The translations under genes and the position numbers were made by a program. Positions 26,101 to 36,255 of a stretch of 64,000 nt of DNA are shown here, one piece after another. Every line of letters begins with the position of its first letter. Position 1 is the first letter of the stretch. The notes beneath the pieces are model-generated. The model was not told the DNA's origin, made no database searches, and saw nothing but the letters and a program-made list of their open reading frames with translations. Origin of the DNA: Membranipora membranacea (Eukaryota > Bryozoa > Gymnolaemata > Cheilostomatida > Membraniporidae); the NCBI GenBank assembly GCA_914767715.1, contig OU612068.1:9114001-9178000 (forward strand). The letters are read 5' to 3'.

Positions 26101-26534
26101 TTTCTCGACTCAGTTGAAGACTGATTGATTGCACATGTGAGAGGTGTGTTTGTATGCGGAACATGGTCATGTTGATGTCATATTTTTCATATTTGGTGTT
26201 AGCCTGTCATGACAAGCTTTGCTCAGTGGGTCCCCCCCCCCCCCACCCATCAGAGCTTGTCAAGACAGGTTAATTTGATGTGTGGTTTGTGCTCTGTGCT
26301 CTGTGCAGTCATAATTGTGGACAGTTCAACTGTTCCAAAGAAAAATAATACACATCTCCATCTCAAAACTTGACATAAGGTGTGTATTTTGCAGATATGG
26401 AATGGATGTTCGGACAAGTTGGCGCTATAATCTCTGAGTTGGAAGAAAATCCACGTAAAAAAATCCATGACGTTATGCAATCTACAATCAGGTCAACAAC
26501 ACAAGGAGGGGATGACGACGACGATGATTGGTAG
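23164..26534 (+). CDS. PDCL3: Phosducin-like protein 3 (VIAF)
   Basis: PDCL3 is a cytosolic co-chaperone of the CCT/TRiC folding machine and has been linked to VEGFR-2 stability and apoptosis control. Seven exons join to 241 aa (23164-23169, 23798-23925, 24422-24520, 25035-25178, 25508-25648, 26003-26070, 26395-26534), against 239 in human. The first coding exon holds only Met-Gln, as expected from the conserved MQDPN start. Then come [20 protein letters not shown], an acidic helix ([17 protein letters not shown]), and the thioredoxin-like domain with [52 protein letters not shown] and [11 protein letters not shown]. The tail ends in acidic DDDDDDW. There is no redox CxxC, which is normal for the family. 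AATAAA lies at about 27037, only about 60 bases from the convergent TLX stop, so the 3' ends probably abut or overlap. Confidence 0.96.
25702..25750. repeat. Near-perfect hairpin in PDCL3 intron 5
   Basis: Arms of 22 nt beginning TCGAGTTATC and ending GATAACTCGA pair with a single mismatch around a 5-nt loop (CTGCT). The intron lies between exons 25508-25648 and 26003-26070. Confidence 0.85.
26199..26274. mobile_element. MITE-like inverted-repeat element, copy 2
   Basis: The left arm TTAGCCTGTCATGACAAGCT, a G-to-C centre (GTGGGT followed by a run of about 13 C), and a right arm AGCTTGTCAAGACAGGTTAA form a hairpin of about 75 bp in the last PDCL3 intron. It is the same family as 22613-22690. 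Confidence 0.75.
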
Positions 26535-27100
26535 ATCATGTAATACATTAATCAAGTATATATTAGAAACTTTCAGATTTATACAACCAATTAAGCGTTA
26601 CAATCTCAGTGGTGCTCAATGAGTTGGTTTTCTGTGTCAGTTTCACAAAAACTTGACCAATCGTTCTCAGCGCTAACCGGATAGTTTATCTGATGATGTG
26701 CAGGGTGAGTTGACTGACTCTAGTCTCAACCAGCTCAGTTGTATAACAGGGCAGTATATAAGCACCTTTATAGTCGTGTCATCACTTAATATGGAATACA
26801 AACCCTGTTGTACATAAATCATAATATAACATAAACATGATACTCTGCACTGTTTTCACCTTTGCTATTTTATGCTTCCCCAAGTTGCGAGTTTGTAAAA
26901 ATTATCATTAGGTTCGTGATTATTTACTCATATTATTTATACCCGATAAACCACTTTATACAAATCTTGTTATTACAGTTATTACAGTATTTTAATTTAC
27001 AAAAAATGTTATGTGATACATTAACCTTGCTTTTTAAATAAATTTGTGTAAAATATGGAAGACTTTTGGCAATAAGATATCATTCTGCGGAGTATTATCA

Positions 27101-28554
27101 CTATGATGAGGTAGATTTATCAGGTTGTTGTGACGAGGTTGATGGACATGGTATAAGGCTCGGCCACAGTGTAGCTCCTGCTGCCTGTACTACGGCAGCA
27201 CTGTGCTGCTGTATCTTCATTATATACTTGGTGGCAGCATTTCTTTCTGCTTCTCTTTCTTCTGCTGTCTGCCTCCTGTAAATTATGGACAGTTATACAG
27301 AAATTTACAAAATTCATTCCTTTTCAACATATAAAATGCGGTTTCCTTGATCTAGGCATAGCAGCTATATAGATTTTTGCTAAATCTCTGCCATTTAATT
27401 TAATGATGTTTTATTGACAAGAATGATGTCTGATAATCAGGAGTTGTTCTGCCTGAGAAAAGGAGGAGATAAATCTTATTGAAAGCTATGGTGTTTGACT
27501 TTTTGTTATACCCTGACATGAGGAGGGTGTGTGAACAATAAACAGTTCTATGGTGTGAATGTGATTTTTTCCCTCTTGTAAAAATAACTGATCTATTAGG
27601 GTATGAGATGATTAAGTCTTCCAATCATTAACAGAATGTATAAACTTACCTCCATTTTGTTCTTCTGTTCTGGAACCATGTCTTGACTTGTGAGTCCGTC
27701 AGCTGAAGGTGGTTGGCAAGCCTTAACCTCTCTGTAGAAGCCAAATATTTCTGTCCTATAAACCTCGCCTCCAGCTCTGCGACCTGATCTCTGTTGAATG
27801 TTGTCCTCGGTTTCTTTCTTTTAGGAGGTGTGCGGTTTGAATATGGATGTCCAATTCTGCGGTATTCTCCTGATAAGATAGGATATTTGTTGTGAGTAAA
27901 ATTATTACATTAATATTATTGCTTCTGCGCAAATTTGCTACATGTGCAAATATGAAGAACAAGATGAATTCTATCAATCTTAATATGACATAACTAACAA
28001 ATTACATTACACTTACCATAGTTCTTTGGTCTGAATGTGTCAAGTGATTTTAACAGATAGTTTTCTGTTGATATATGTGGAGTCACAAGCGGCAAGAAAG
28101 GGGCACCTGTTGACAGTCCAGTAGTGCCTGTGGCAGTTATCTGTTGAGGTCGATGATTTAGCAGCAAATTTGTTGAATTTTGAGACACTCTGGCGGCCAA
28201 CAGGTTTGCAAAATTTATGTTAGAGCATGTTGCCGTGCTCGTAACAGGTTTAATGTTGTTGAAAATTATGCTGCTGAGCCCATGGTTGGCATCTTTGTGT
28301 GATGTGACAGCTGACAGTTTCTTATCTAATAAATCCGGCCCTCTCATAGGATTTTTCTGTGAAGTCCCTTTACTTGTCTCTATTTCCTGTTGGCTTTCAT
28401 TAGGGTCGCTATTTCTTCCTTTTGCTAGCCTGAATGCTGACCTTGGCGATCTCTCAGTGTGGGAGGTCTTCAAATGACTGTGATAGTTCGATGCTCCTAA
28501 GATACTAGATATACCAAATGACAAAATTGGCTTTGTTGCAGAGTCTTCCTCCAT
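27101..28554 (-). CDS. TLX: TLX-family homeobox transcription factor
   Basis: TLX/HOX11 factors are nuclear regulators, mostly repressors, of the NK-like homeobox class. Three exons (28017-28554, 27650-27869, 27101-27275) join to 310 aa. Near the N terminus, [11 protein letters not shown] is an Eh1-type Groucho-binding motif. The block [19 protein letters not shown] precedes and begins the homeodomain; the pre-homeodomain peptide is the TLX signature. Recognition helix 3 reads [20 protein letters not shown], with Thr at homeodomain position 47, which marks the TLX group. The homeodomain is split by an intron between Trp-Arg (TGGAG|G) and the following RQTAEER. The C-terminal tail is short (about 55 aa after the homeodomain). 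It converges with PDCL3 and has a TAAT-rich upstream region. Family assignment is firm; the numbered paralogue is not applicable. Confidence 0.96.
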
Positions 28555-28939
28555 TTTGACAATGAGGCAGCTAAAATTTGTTCAAATTTTCAGTAATGTT
28601 TTGATCTCAACCCTGATGCATATTATGAGCAGCATGTTGATTCTGATTTGGGTTATATAGCATCATTCATTAAGGCAATTAGTAAAAGTCAACTTCTCCT
28701 CAAATAGACACACTCCATTTCTCGTGGGAGGTAGATTGTGTCCCTCCATTAATTTCTTTGTTAACAAGTGGCTTAATTGGTCCAATCTTTAGCTTCCCTC
28801 TCCCCATTAAGCTTCATAAGCAATATGGCAGAGTTAACAAGTCTCTGGTGGTCTCAATATGTTGACAAATGAAACAATTATACTGGTCTTTAGGGACAAA
28901 TTGTCACTTTGGTAGCGGTGTAATGTCAAACGGCCGTTG

Positions 28940-29190
28940 TAAGTAATTAGAGCTGATAATTAGTCTAAATGTATATTAATAATGACAACAGAGACTGCCT
29001 ATGCTCTCAATTAGCAATCATTAATTTCTTCCTCTGAATAAATTCATACTACTCTGGCCTCGGTCGCTCTCGGTGGCTGTCGTGTAGCTGAAATAATTAA
29101 TTAATCAATGACGCAACGTCATCCTAAATATAAAAATAAGAGTTTAATTGACAGCAAATCAGAATTGTCGGTCACAGCAGCCATTAATGG
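28940..29190. promoter_or_regulatory. Candidate TLX upstream regulatory block
   Basis: The block lies 390-640 bases upstream of the TLX start codon and holds many ATTA/TAAT cores (GTAATTAGAG, GATAATTAGT, CAATTAGCAATCATTAAT, AATTAATTAATCAAT). It also holds an ATF/CREB-like near-palindrome ATGACGCAACGTCAT at 29108-29122 and a perfect palindrome CCATTAATGG at 29181-29190. In AT-rich DNA ATTA is common, so function is only inferred. Confidence 0.3.
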
Positions 29191-29628
29191 AAGACATCAA
29201 ATGTCCACCACTTGCTGAGGGACATTACTGCTGCATGCATGTTGTAATAGATGTAGATGAAATTGAAATTCACAGCTAGCCTTTTTCTGCAAAGCTTTGC
29301 TTATAAAACTTACTTATTTGGTCGGCCCCCAAACCTGTGAACAGCGGTAAAAAGGAACTTGTAACAGTGCTAATTCTGTAAGGAAAGGAATAGCTTTGTG
29401 GGGGATATCATTTGCTGATGTTAAAAAAAAATTAAATTAAATTGATATGATCTGATATCTGTTGTTTACAACCTTGAGTAATAAACATAATATAGTTATA
29501 CTAAATAAGGTCATGTCATCTATGTATTTTGTGTTTTATTGCTGTAATTCGAAACAAAATAGTGCCCGATCTATTATTGATCAAAAATTAAATTATAAGA
29601 ATCAGCCCTACTACATTTTGATAAGATT

Positions 29629-29669
29629 GAACCCCCTCCCCACCGAACAAAACTTGTCAAGACAGGCTA
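29629..29669. mobile_element. MITE-like element, right half only
   Basis: Only the poly-C centre (ACCCCCTCCCCACCGAAC) and the right arm (AAAACTTGTCAAGACAGGCT) are present. This is a truncated copy of the family at 22613-22690. Confidence 0.65.
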
Positions 29670-30216
29670 CCTATCATGATGACCAAAATAACTCTACCTC
29701 GGAGGTAAATAACAAAGTTTCATTCAAGTCACATTAAGACAACAATGCAAGGAAGTGGCAATGGCATTAGCTGAGAAAAGATTAGCCTTCATTCATGCAG
29801 GTATATTAGAGAGATGAGTTTGTCTAGATAAGATAGAACTGAAAAGTACATGGATAATTGTAAATGATGTCTATTATCACAAACGTCATGGCTCAATCAA
29901 GCCTCACAATTAAGGTGGCTACGATTAAGGACCAAATCTGTATTAGGTTAATATATTTAGATATTAATATAACATTGAAAAAAAGAATAATTTAGTGTCA
30001 CAAAAGATAAAAGAATAATCAGCACCTAGACCTGAAATCGATTGTCAAGAGAATTAAAGATGGCCGCCAATTAGAGCCGCTGCAATCAGCTGTGAGCTTT
30101 GTAAAAATTAGAGAGGTCAAAATCATAACAATTCATGGCTTTGAAAAATAGAAAAGGAAGAATAAGTAAGAGTAGATACTCGATAGTCTGCTCCGCTTAT
30201 GTTTGTATGTATACAT

Positions 30217-33200
30217 TTAGATTTTTCCATGAATAACGATTCCCTGGAGAAGTGCTACCAAATCTGGATCAAATTCATAAGCCTGGAAACAATCAAAACG
30301 ACCATGTAAGTATATAAAATACTTACTCTTCATTTTATACATTATTGTTGTCGATCTGTTTAGATTTGTAACATAAAATAAATTTTAATCTGATAAGAGG
30401 TTCAAATGAAATGATGGATAGTTATATCTCAAATTAGGCACTTGCAGTCTGGAGCACTCAACTTCATGTTCGACTTACCCTTGAGTAATATTGTTGAGCG
30501 AGTTCCTTGCTATTTTTGATTCCAAGCTGTTTATCTAAGCACCGAGCGTAGTAAAAACAGGCCATACTGATGCCTTTCCTGACAAAGTTAGCCTGACATC
30601 CTGTCTCTTCTGATATCTCCTCTGCGTTACATAGCTGTGCCACCCTGCAACAAAATAAGGTTTCAAAATAAACCACAGTCCATTAGTCAGAGTAATGCTT
30701 TTGAGGAAATTTTATGCATTTATGTCTATTCTGCTTTAATCAGAGTTTTTTGGAGATGTGTTCTATGAGGTGTCTCTAGTATTTTGCTTCTGGATTGGGG
30801 CTCAGAAAATTGACTAAATATAATTTCAATGCGAGGACATTTCTCAAATTTAGGTCTATACTGCTGTGATCAAATTAGGGATAAGCGCTTTGGATTGCCT
30901 TTAGAATTTTCCATTAGTTATTGGGTAAAAATTTATTTCTTGGTAGTTATTTTTAGATTTTGGATTGTCGAATTTCTGTAAAGTGATTATGTATAATCTT
31001 ACCGCGAGGACATGTCTACACATTTAGTGTACAGTTTCCGGTTGTAGTAGAATGCAATCATGTGTCCCATAGCATAGACATTACCACGCTGACTAGCTTC
31101 ACTTAGACATTCAAAGGCTGACTCCATATTCTTCTTTATACCCATGCCATACATGTACATCACACCAAGGGCACCTGCATAGAATATGATAATTAAATGA
31201 AAAAACATTTTCCCATATACCCAATTTCTCACTATTGTCATCCATGTTCATGAAAGGCGTACATCACCTAAGGGCCACATTATAGCAATATTTAGTCAGA
31301 CAATGAGTAGCTAATGTGTTGGCTCTGATTAGTCAATATTTTTTTATAATTCGATCTTTGTGAGATCTACATTGCTAGTTAGAGAACATGTTTATCAATC
31401 TAACGAGGTAAAGTGTTAATAAAATACTTCACACACCTTGTGATTCCAGGCTACTGTTTCCACATGCTTCAGAATGCCAGAATGCAGACTTTTGTAGGTC
31501 GAGTGTGTCTCTTCTAGCATAGAACATTCCAAGCATACTCTGAGCCCGAATAGAGGCTGAAGGGTTACCATCATCAGCTGCTAAAACCCACCATCTATAA
31601 AAAATAATATTCTCATTTGACTACACAATATGAAACCGACTATATATTCAAACTGGGAACTAGCTTTTAATTTAACTTATGATTTTAATGTTATATGATT
31701 TTTCGAAGTAGTGGTTATGGATGCCTTACTCCGCTATCCATGATGTCAGGTTCTAGCAAGCTGTAAATAAAGCGCAAACAAACTATTCAATTTATCCCGT
31801 AGCAAGATCAACAACCTGAGAGTTGTCTGTTTCTTTTTAGCAGGAAGATAACTCCTTGAAATAATGAGACTGTTGCATTGGGTTCAATTTTATATGACCC
31901 AAGATAATGAACACAAACACTAAATATAGTTAAAAAAGACAAGCCTTCTCTTGCAAAATAACAAGCAATACAATCTGCGACCTACTTTTCAGCCTCAGGA
32001 TAGTCTGTCCTTATACCATAGCCCTGATAGTAGGCTCGTCCAATATTGAATTCAGCACCATGTATCAAATGTTTTGCAGACATTCTTTTACAACCAGCTA
32101 CGGTTTTCATATACTCCAAGGCTTTTTTCTACAATTAAGCGAAATTTGTAACGCTGATCTGGGTAATAATCAGTATCGTTTCATTCCTTATGTACGTTTC
32201 TCTAGTGATCTTTACTCAAATATTAATCTTAAAGACAAATCTAAGTAGTTAGTTGCTCTGTGATGGTAAATATTAGCGCTTACTTACATAGTCTGGCTTC
32301 TGCAATCCTAGACCATCAAAGTAGATCACACCTAACTGGTATTTACTCTGCATGTCCGAGTCTGGTGCTTTCTCAAAATATTTTATAGCTTTCTCATAAT
32401 TGCCCTGCAAACAAATTAAAATGTTTTAATATCGTGTGGCATTGTTTACTTTTCTTGTGTTTAAACAGTGGTAACAGGTGCCTAATAACGTTTCGATAAA
32501 ACTTGGTCACAGTCAAGATCGGCACACAGTATTCCTGATGGTCCAGTTGCTTGTTCAGCGCCTTTAAGACTTCTAACCCTGCAGACTGAGGTCTGTTGTG
32601 TTGTGTCAAATATTTATAATTGACAACCTCTTGGCCACCAACATAAACACCTACCAACTCGAAGTGTAACTGTCCGAGCTGGAATATAGCTTGCTTATCA
32701 CCATCTCTGATTTTCTTTGTCAGTATTCCCTCACATTTCTCAGTCAATTCATCATCTGTCAGTTGAGCTAAAGCCAATCTAAAAAAAGGATTGACCGAAA
32801 TATTTGATACACAAAAATCAATGGAAAAGGTTGAAACTACAATAACATTTCTTCCTTACAATTTGTTACGACAATTTACTATGCCTTCAGAACAAGTATT
32901 CCCATGTGAGATATAATAATCGAGCCCAAAAGGTCAAACAAAGTTTTGTCTTAGATTACACAAATCATTCAAATCACAACTATTTATAGAAACTAAACCA
33001 TCCATTGGGCTGTCACTACGTCTCAACCAACAAAAACAATTAAAATAGTCATTGAAAAGGATGTGAGTTGACAACAAAACTGACACTAATGAAGTGGTTG
33101 TTGCTAGCCTATCTCAGCGGCCCAAAAAAACAAAAGTGTAGGGCTGCTCCGATAAGGCTAGGTGCTTACTACTTACATTTTAGCTTCTAATCATCAGTTT

Positions 33201-33564
33201 TTGGCGGACAATGCCATGATTATAAAGGAATACATTGTATATACTTATATACACCTATTTTGACTATGCTACTGATAGTAAGAGAACGGATAAAGCGCAG
33301 TCAACTTGGATGTCGATCATGGTGGACCAAGATCAAGTTTGAACCATTTAACCCCCATTGGAATTGCCCCCCTCTCTACAAGTAGCCCTGAGATGAAAGT
33401 AACTTAATTCGTATAGTGATGATTTGCCCTAACCTGTCTATTGGAGATTCAGGGTGCTCCAAATTAAACTGTTCTACAATAGATTCCTTACTGCCAGTCT
33501 TCTCCACTCCAATCTCTGTGGGCAGGGGCTCAATGGGCATAGAATTGCTCTGAGGCAACTCCAT
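30217..33564 (-). CDS. LRP2BP: LRP2-binding protein, Sel1-repeat
   Basis: LRP2BP is a Sel1/TPR-like solenoid adaptor reported to bind the cytoplasmic tail of megalin. Eight exons (33434-33564, 32655-32778, 32288-32404, 31986-32128, 31437-31594, 31003-31174, 30479-30644, 30217-30282) join to 358 aa, against 347 in human. Sel1 units follow one another: GDKQAIFQLGQLHFEL, GNYEKAIKYFEKAPDSDMQS, YQLGVIYFDGLGLQKPDYKK, FNIGRAYYQGYGIRTDYPEA, AQSMLGMFYARRDTLDLQKS, ALGVMYMYGMGIKKNMESAF, and CFYYARCLDKQLGIKNSKEL. The conserved end AYEFDPDLVALLQG is present. The N-terminal ~50 residues are acidic and poorly conserved. The start ATG at 33564 is the first in the exon. No frameshift or missing repeat is seen. 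Confidence 0.95.
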
Positions 33565-36255
33565 AATCTGACCTCTTCAATTACTCTGCAATGAGCAAGT
33601 TAACATAAATATCACAGTCGGCCTGAAATTGTCTGAAGTAGTCCCAGTCAGAAAAGATATATCTATTACTTCTAACAGGTAAGGAAGACATAATAATTAG
33701 ATCACAAGCAAATTTTTCAAATAAAACTCAATAACACATCATAAAGCTACACAAAAATTTAAATGTCAATACATTGTGTTGAAATCTGCGCTGCATATCT
33801 TTGCTAACATTTAACCAGAAATATATCAAGTGATTCTTGAATACTCATTCGATATGAATAGAAGGTGAACGTTATCGAGCAACTTAATACAATATAAAGT
33901 TCAAAAAGGCGATAGTACTTATGTCAAAAACATTAGCAGCCAGAAATGTGCTACAATTACACAAAAAGTTTTATAGCCAGGCAATGCCGGACTGAGCTGA
34001 CACTGTATCTCGTGCAATGACTTATCACTACCATCAGCTTGCTTTCAGTCAAACATGCTGTTCTAGCAGTTTCGTGCAAGTATTTTGCAGTCAAAAAACT
34101 ATGCTGCCAGCTGTTTGCATTATATTAAAACAATATTGAATTTAAATATCAAAATACTTATTCGGATCTTGAGCAGCAGAGCAAACAAAACCTTACAAAT
34201 TTCACCGACCAAGTGCAAGTTCAGCATCAAAGATAAAATCACTACAGTCATAATAATATCGAAACAAGAATTATTCTTATCAATTATTAATAGTTTTTAG
34301 ACATGAGCTCCATTTATCACAGCACAATAACATAAAACAACATCTTTTGTGTTGCTTAATCAAATTCAATTAATTTCACCCAATTGATTTTGATAGCCAT
34401 TTGTACTGTGCATGGTTACAAAATTGAATGGTACCCCATGAGAGCTAATAGGGCTTTCATGATCATATCTCCATTGTTCCTTTATTATTGATAGCTGTCA
34501 GTGCACCGCAATGGTCATACAGATTTCCTATCTTCTGGCTGGAGATGCAGAAACCCGAAGACACCCGCTTAAAAATTCAAGCCTTTGATTAAAAAATCAT
34601 AAATTCAACACCTTAGATTAGATCTGGTCGACGTGTGCACTTCATGATAACATTGCACAGTCGACCTAAACCAAGAAAAATGCTGAGTTTAATGCGATAT
34701 CGAAAAATCCCAGGTGGTTGAGCTTCGCTCAGAACTGTGGTATCAAGGTAAGGAGGGTCTATCACTCCTTGTTCAACACAATCACACGTAAATCGCAAAA
34801 GATTTAGTTTTAATATTTTGTAAGAAGCATCATTTATTTTGAGTCTCCGACATGTTTATTTGAGGGCTCTCGTTCCTTGATAAATTGCAAATACTCTGGA
34901 GGACTAAAGTTTGCCTTCCTCGCAGACTTACAGTAATGAAATTCATTGCTAGCTTATATTTATCAAGGACTCAACCTCATTACTTTCTATAACTGCTATC
35001 TTAGCTAGCTATGTTGACAAGTGTTTGAGGAAAGATATTTGTTACAAACCTTAACTAATGTTCCAGTATTGCAACCAAGGAGTGTTGCAACAGCCTACTA
35101 CAACACTGACACTGACGTTGCAGCCTGATGTTGGTTTTTGTTTCTTTCTGTACTTTATGATGTTTTAGCAATGAACTAAACTTAAGGTTTAGTTCATTGG
35201 TTTTAGGATTTTATTTATACAACATGTATGTTGCCATCAAAGCTGTAAAACTAAGATCACAAAACTGTTACAATATGAACTTGAATGATGAATCTCACCT
35301 GGCCAGAATGTTTATGTCCACTTGTATGTTACCTCACTTCCATCAAGTGCTCAGATATCAGAAGTGTGTTGAATAAAAGCATTCAGTTCAGTTGACTGCT
35401 CATTTTATGGCTTTTGTTCGAAGTGAAACTGCAAAGCATTGGTTGCTGGGCAACTACGTGAATCCATGCTTTAAATGTCAAAATGTCTTTCATAGGCCGC
35501 ATTTGACCAATCATACACTTCCCAATGGGCACACAACTCCTATCATATATACTGAATGAGAGCAGGGAGCATACTATACTATATAAATAATAAATCTATA
35601 TATAATTAACTCTATGCTGAGAGGGAGTTCTTTTGGTTGAGGGCCAGATATGCTAAATACAGGTTCAAATAATGTTTCTTGTTTGTTGACATGATGCATG
35701 TCAAGTGACAGAGTATCATACTGCACTGTTAGCATATAAAACAATTTAGCACATTTATAACTCCAAAATAAATATTGTTTATTTTTTAAACAGGATATCA
35801 CAAGTGCTACCAGTGGTCAGACATGCACAAAAAACAACATGAACGGAACACTTTTAAACTTAGATAATTTCAAAACTCAAAAATAATTCCTACAAAGCTA
35901 ACAGAGTCCAGGGGAATTCGTGCAAACACATCAACCATATCAAAACACACAAGCCATGACATGATGGAATCATTTGTTTGGACCATGTAAAGGAATAAAA
36001 AATGAATGTTGTTCACGTTAGTCGTTTTATAATGTCTGCTTAGCAGTTTGTGATAGAAGTCGATCTTGAGTCGGGTTATAGCAGGAGAGTTTATTCAGTT
36101 CATGTTCCACAGGATACAACACAGATCGAATAGTTGTCAGCCCCTGTATAGTGTTAATGATTTGAACAAAGCAGGTTGCCATCTCTGTGATATGAAACAA
36201 TTTGCCTATTAGATTTAAATTTGAAGCCTAAAAACGTAAAATGTATGTCATCCAC
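33565..36255. other. Intergenic region between LRP2BP and SLC25A3
   Basis: This 2.7-kb spacer contains the LRP2BP promoter side and the SLC25A3 3' UTR, with a minus-strand AATAAA at plus-strand 36090-36095. A 13-bp-arm palindrome lies at 35169-35199. Short frames at 34085-34300, 34613-34798 and 35574-35801 have no family resemblance. No RNA gene was recognised. Confidence 0.5.
35169..35199. repeat. Perfect short palindrome
   Basis: The arms CAATGAACTAAAC and GTTTAGTTCATTG match perfectly around TTAAG. It is intergenic. It may be a foldback remnant or a chance structure; its function is unknown. Confidence 0.8.

Larger units (their letters stand above)
28555..30216. other. Intergenic region upstream of TLX
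   Basis: This 1.66-kb spacer contains the likely TLX promoter (28555 upward), a TAAT-rich block (28940-29190), a half copy of the MITE-like element (29629-29669) and the 3' UTR of LRP2BP near 30200. The frame at 29462-29737 runs into the MITE remnant and is not a gene. Confidence 0.5.
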
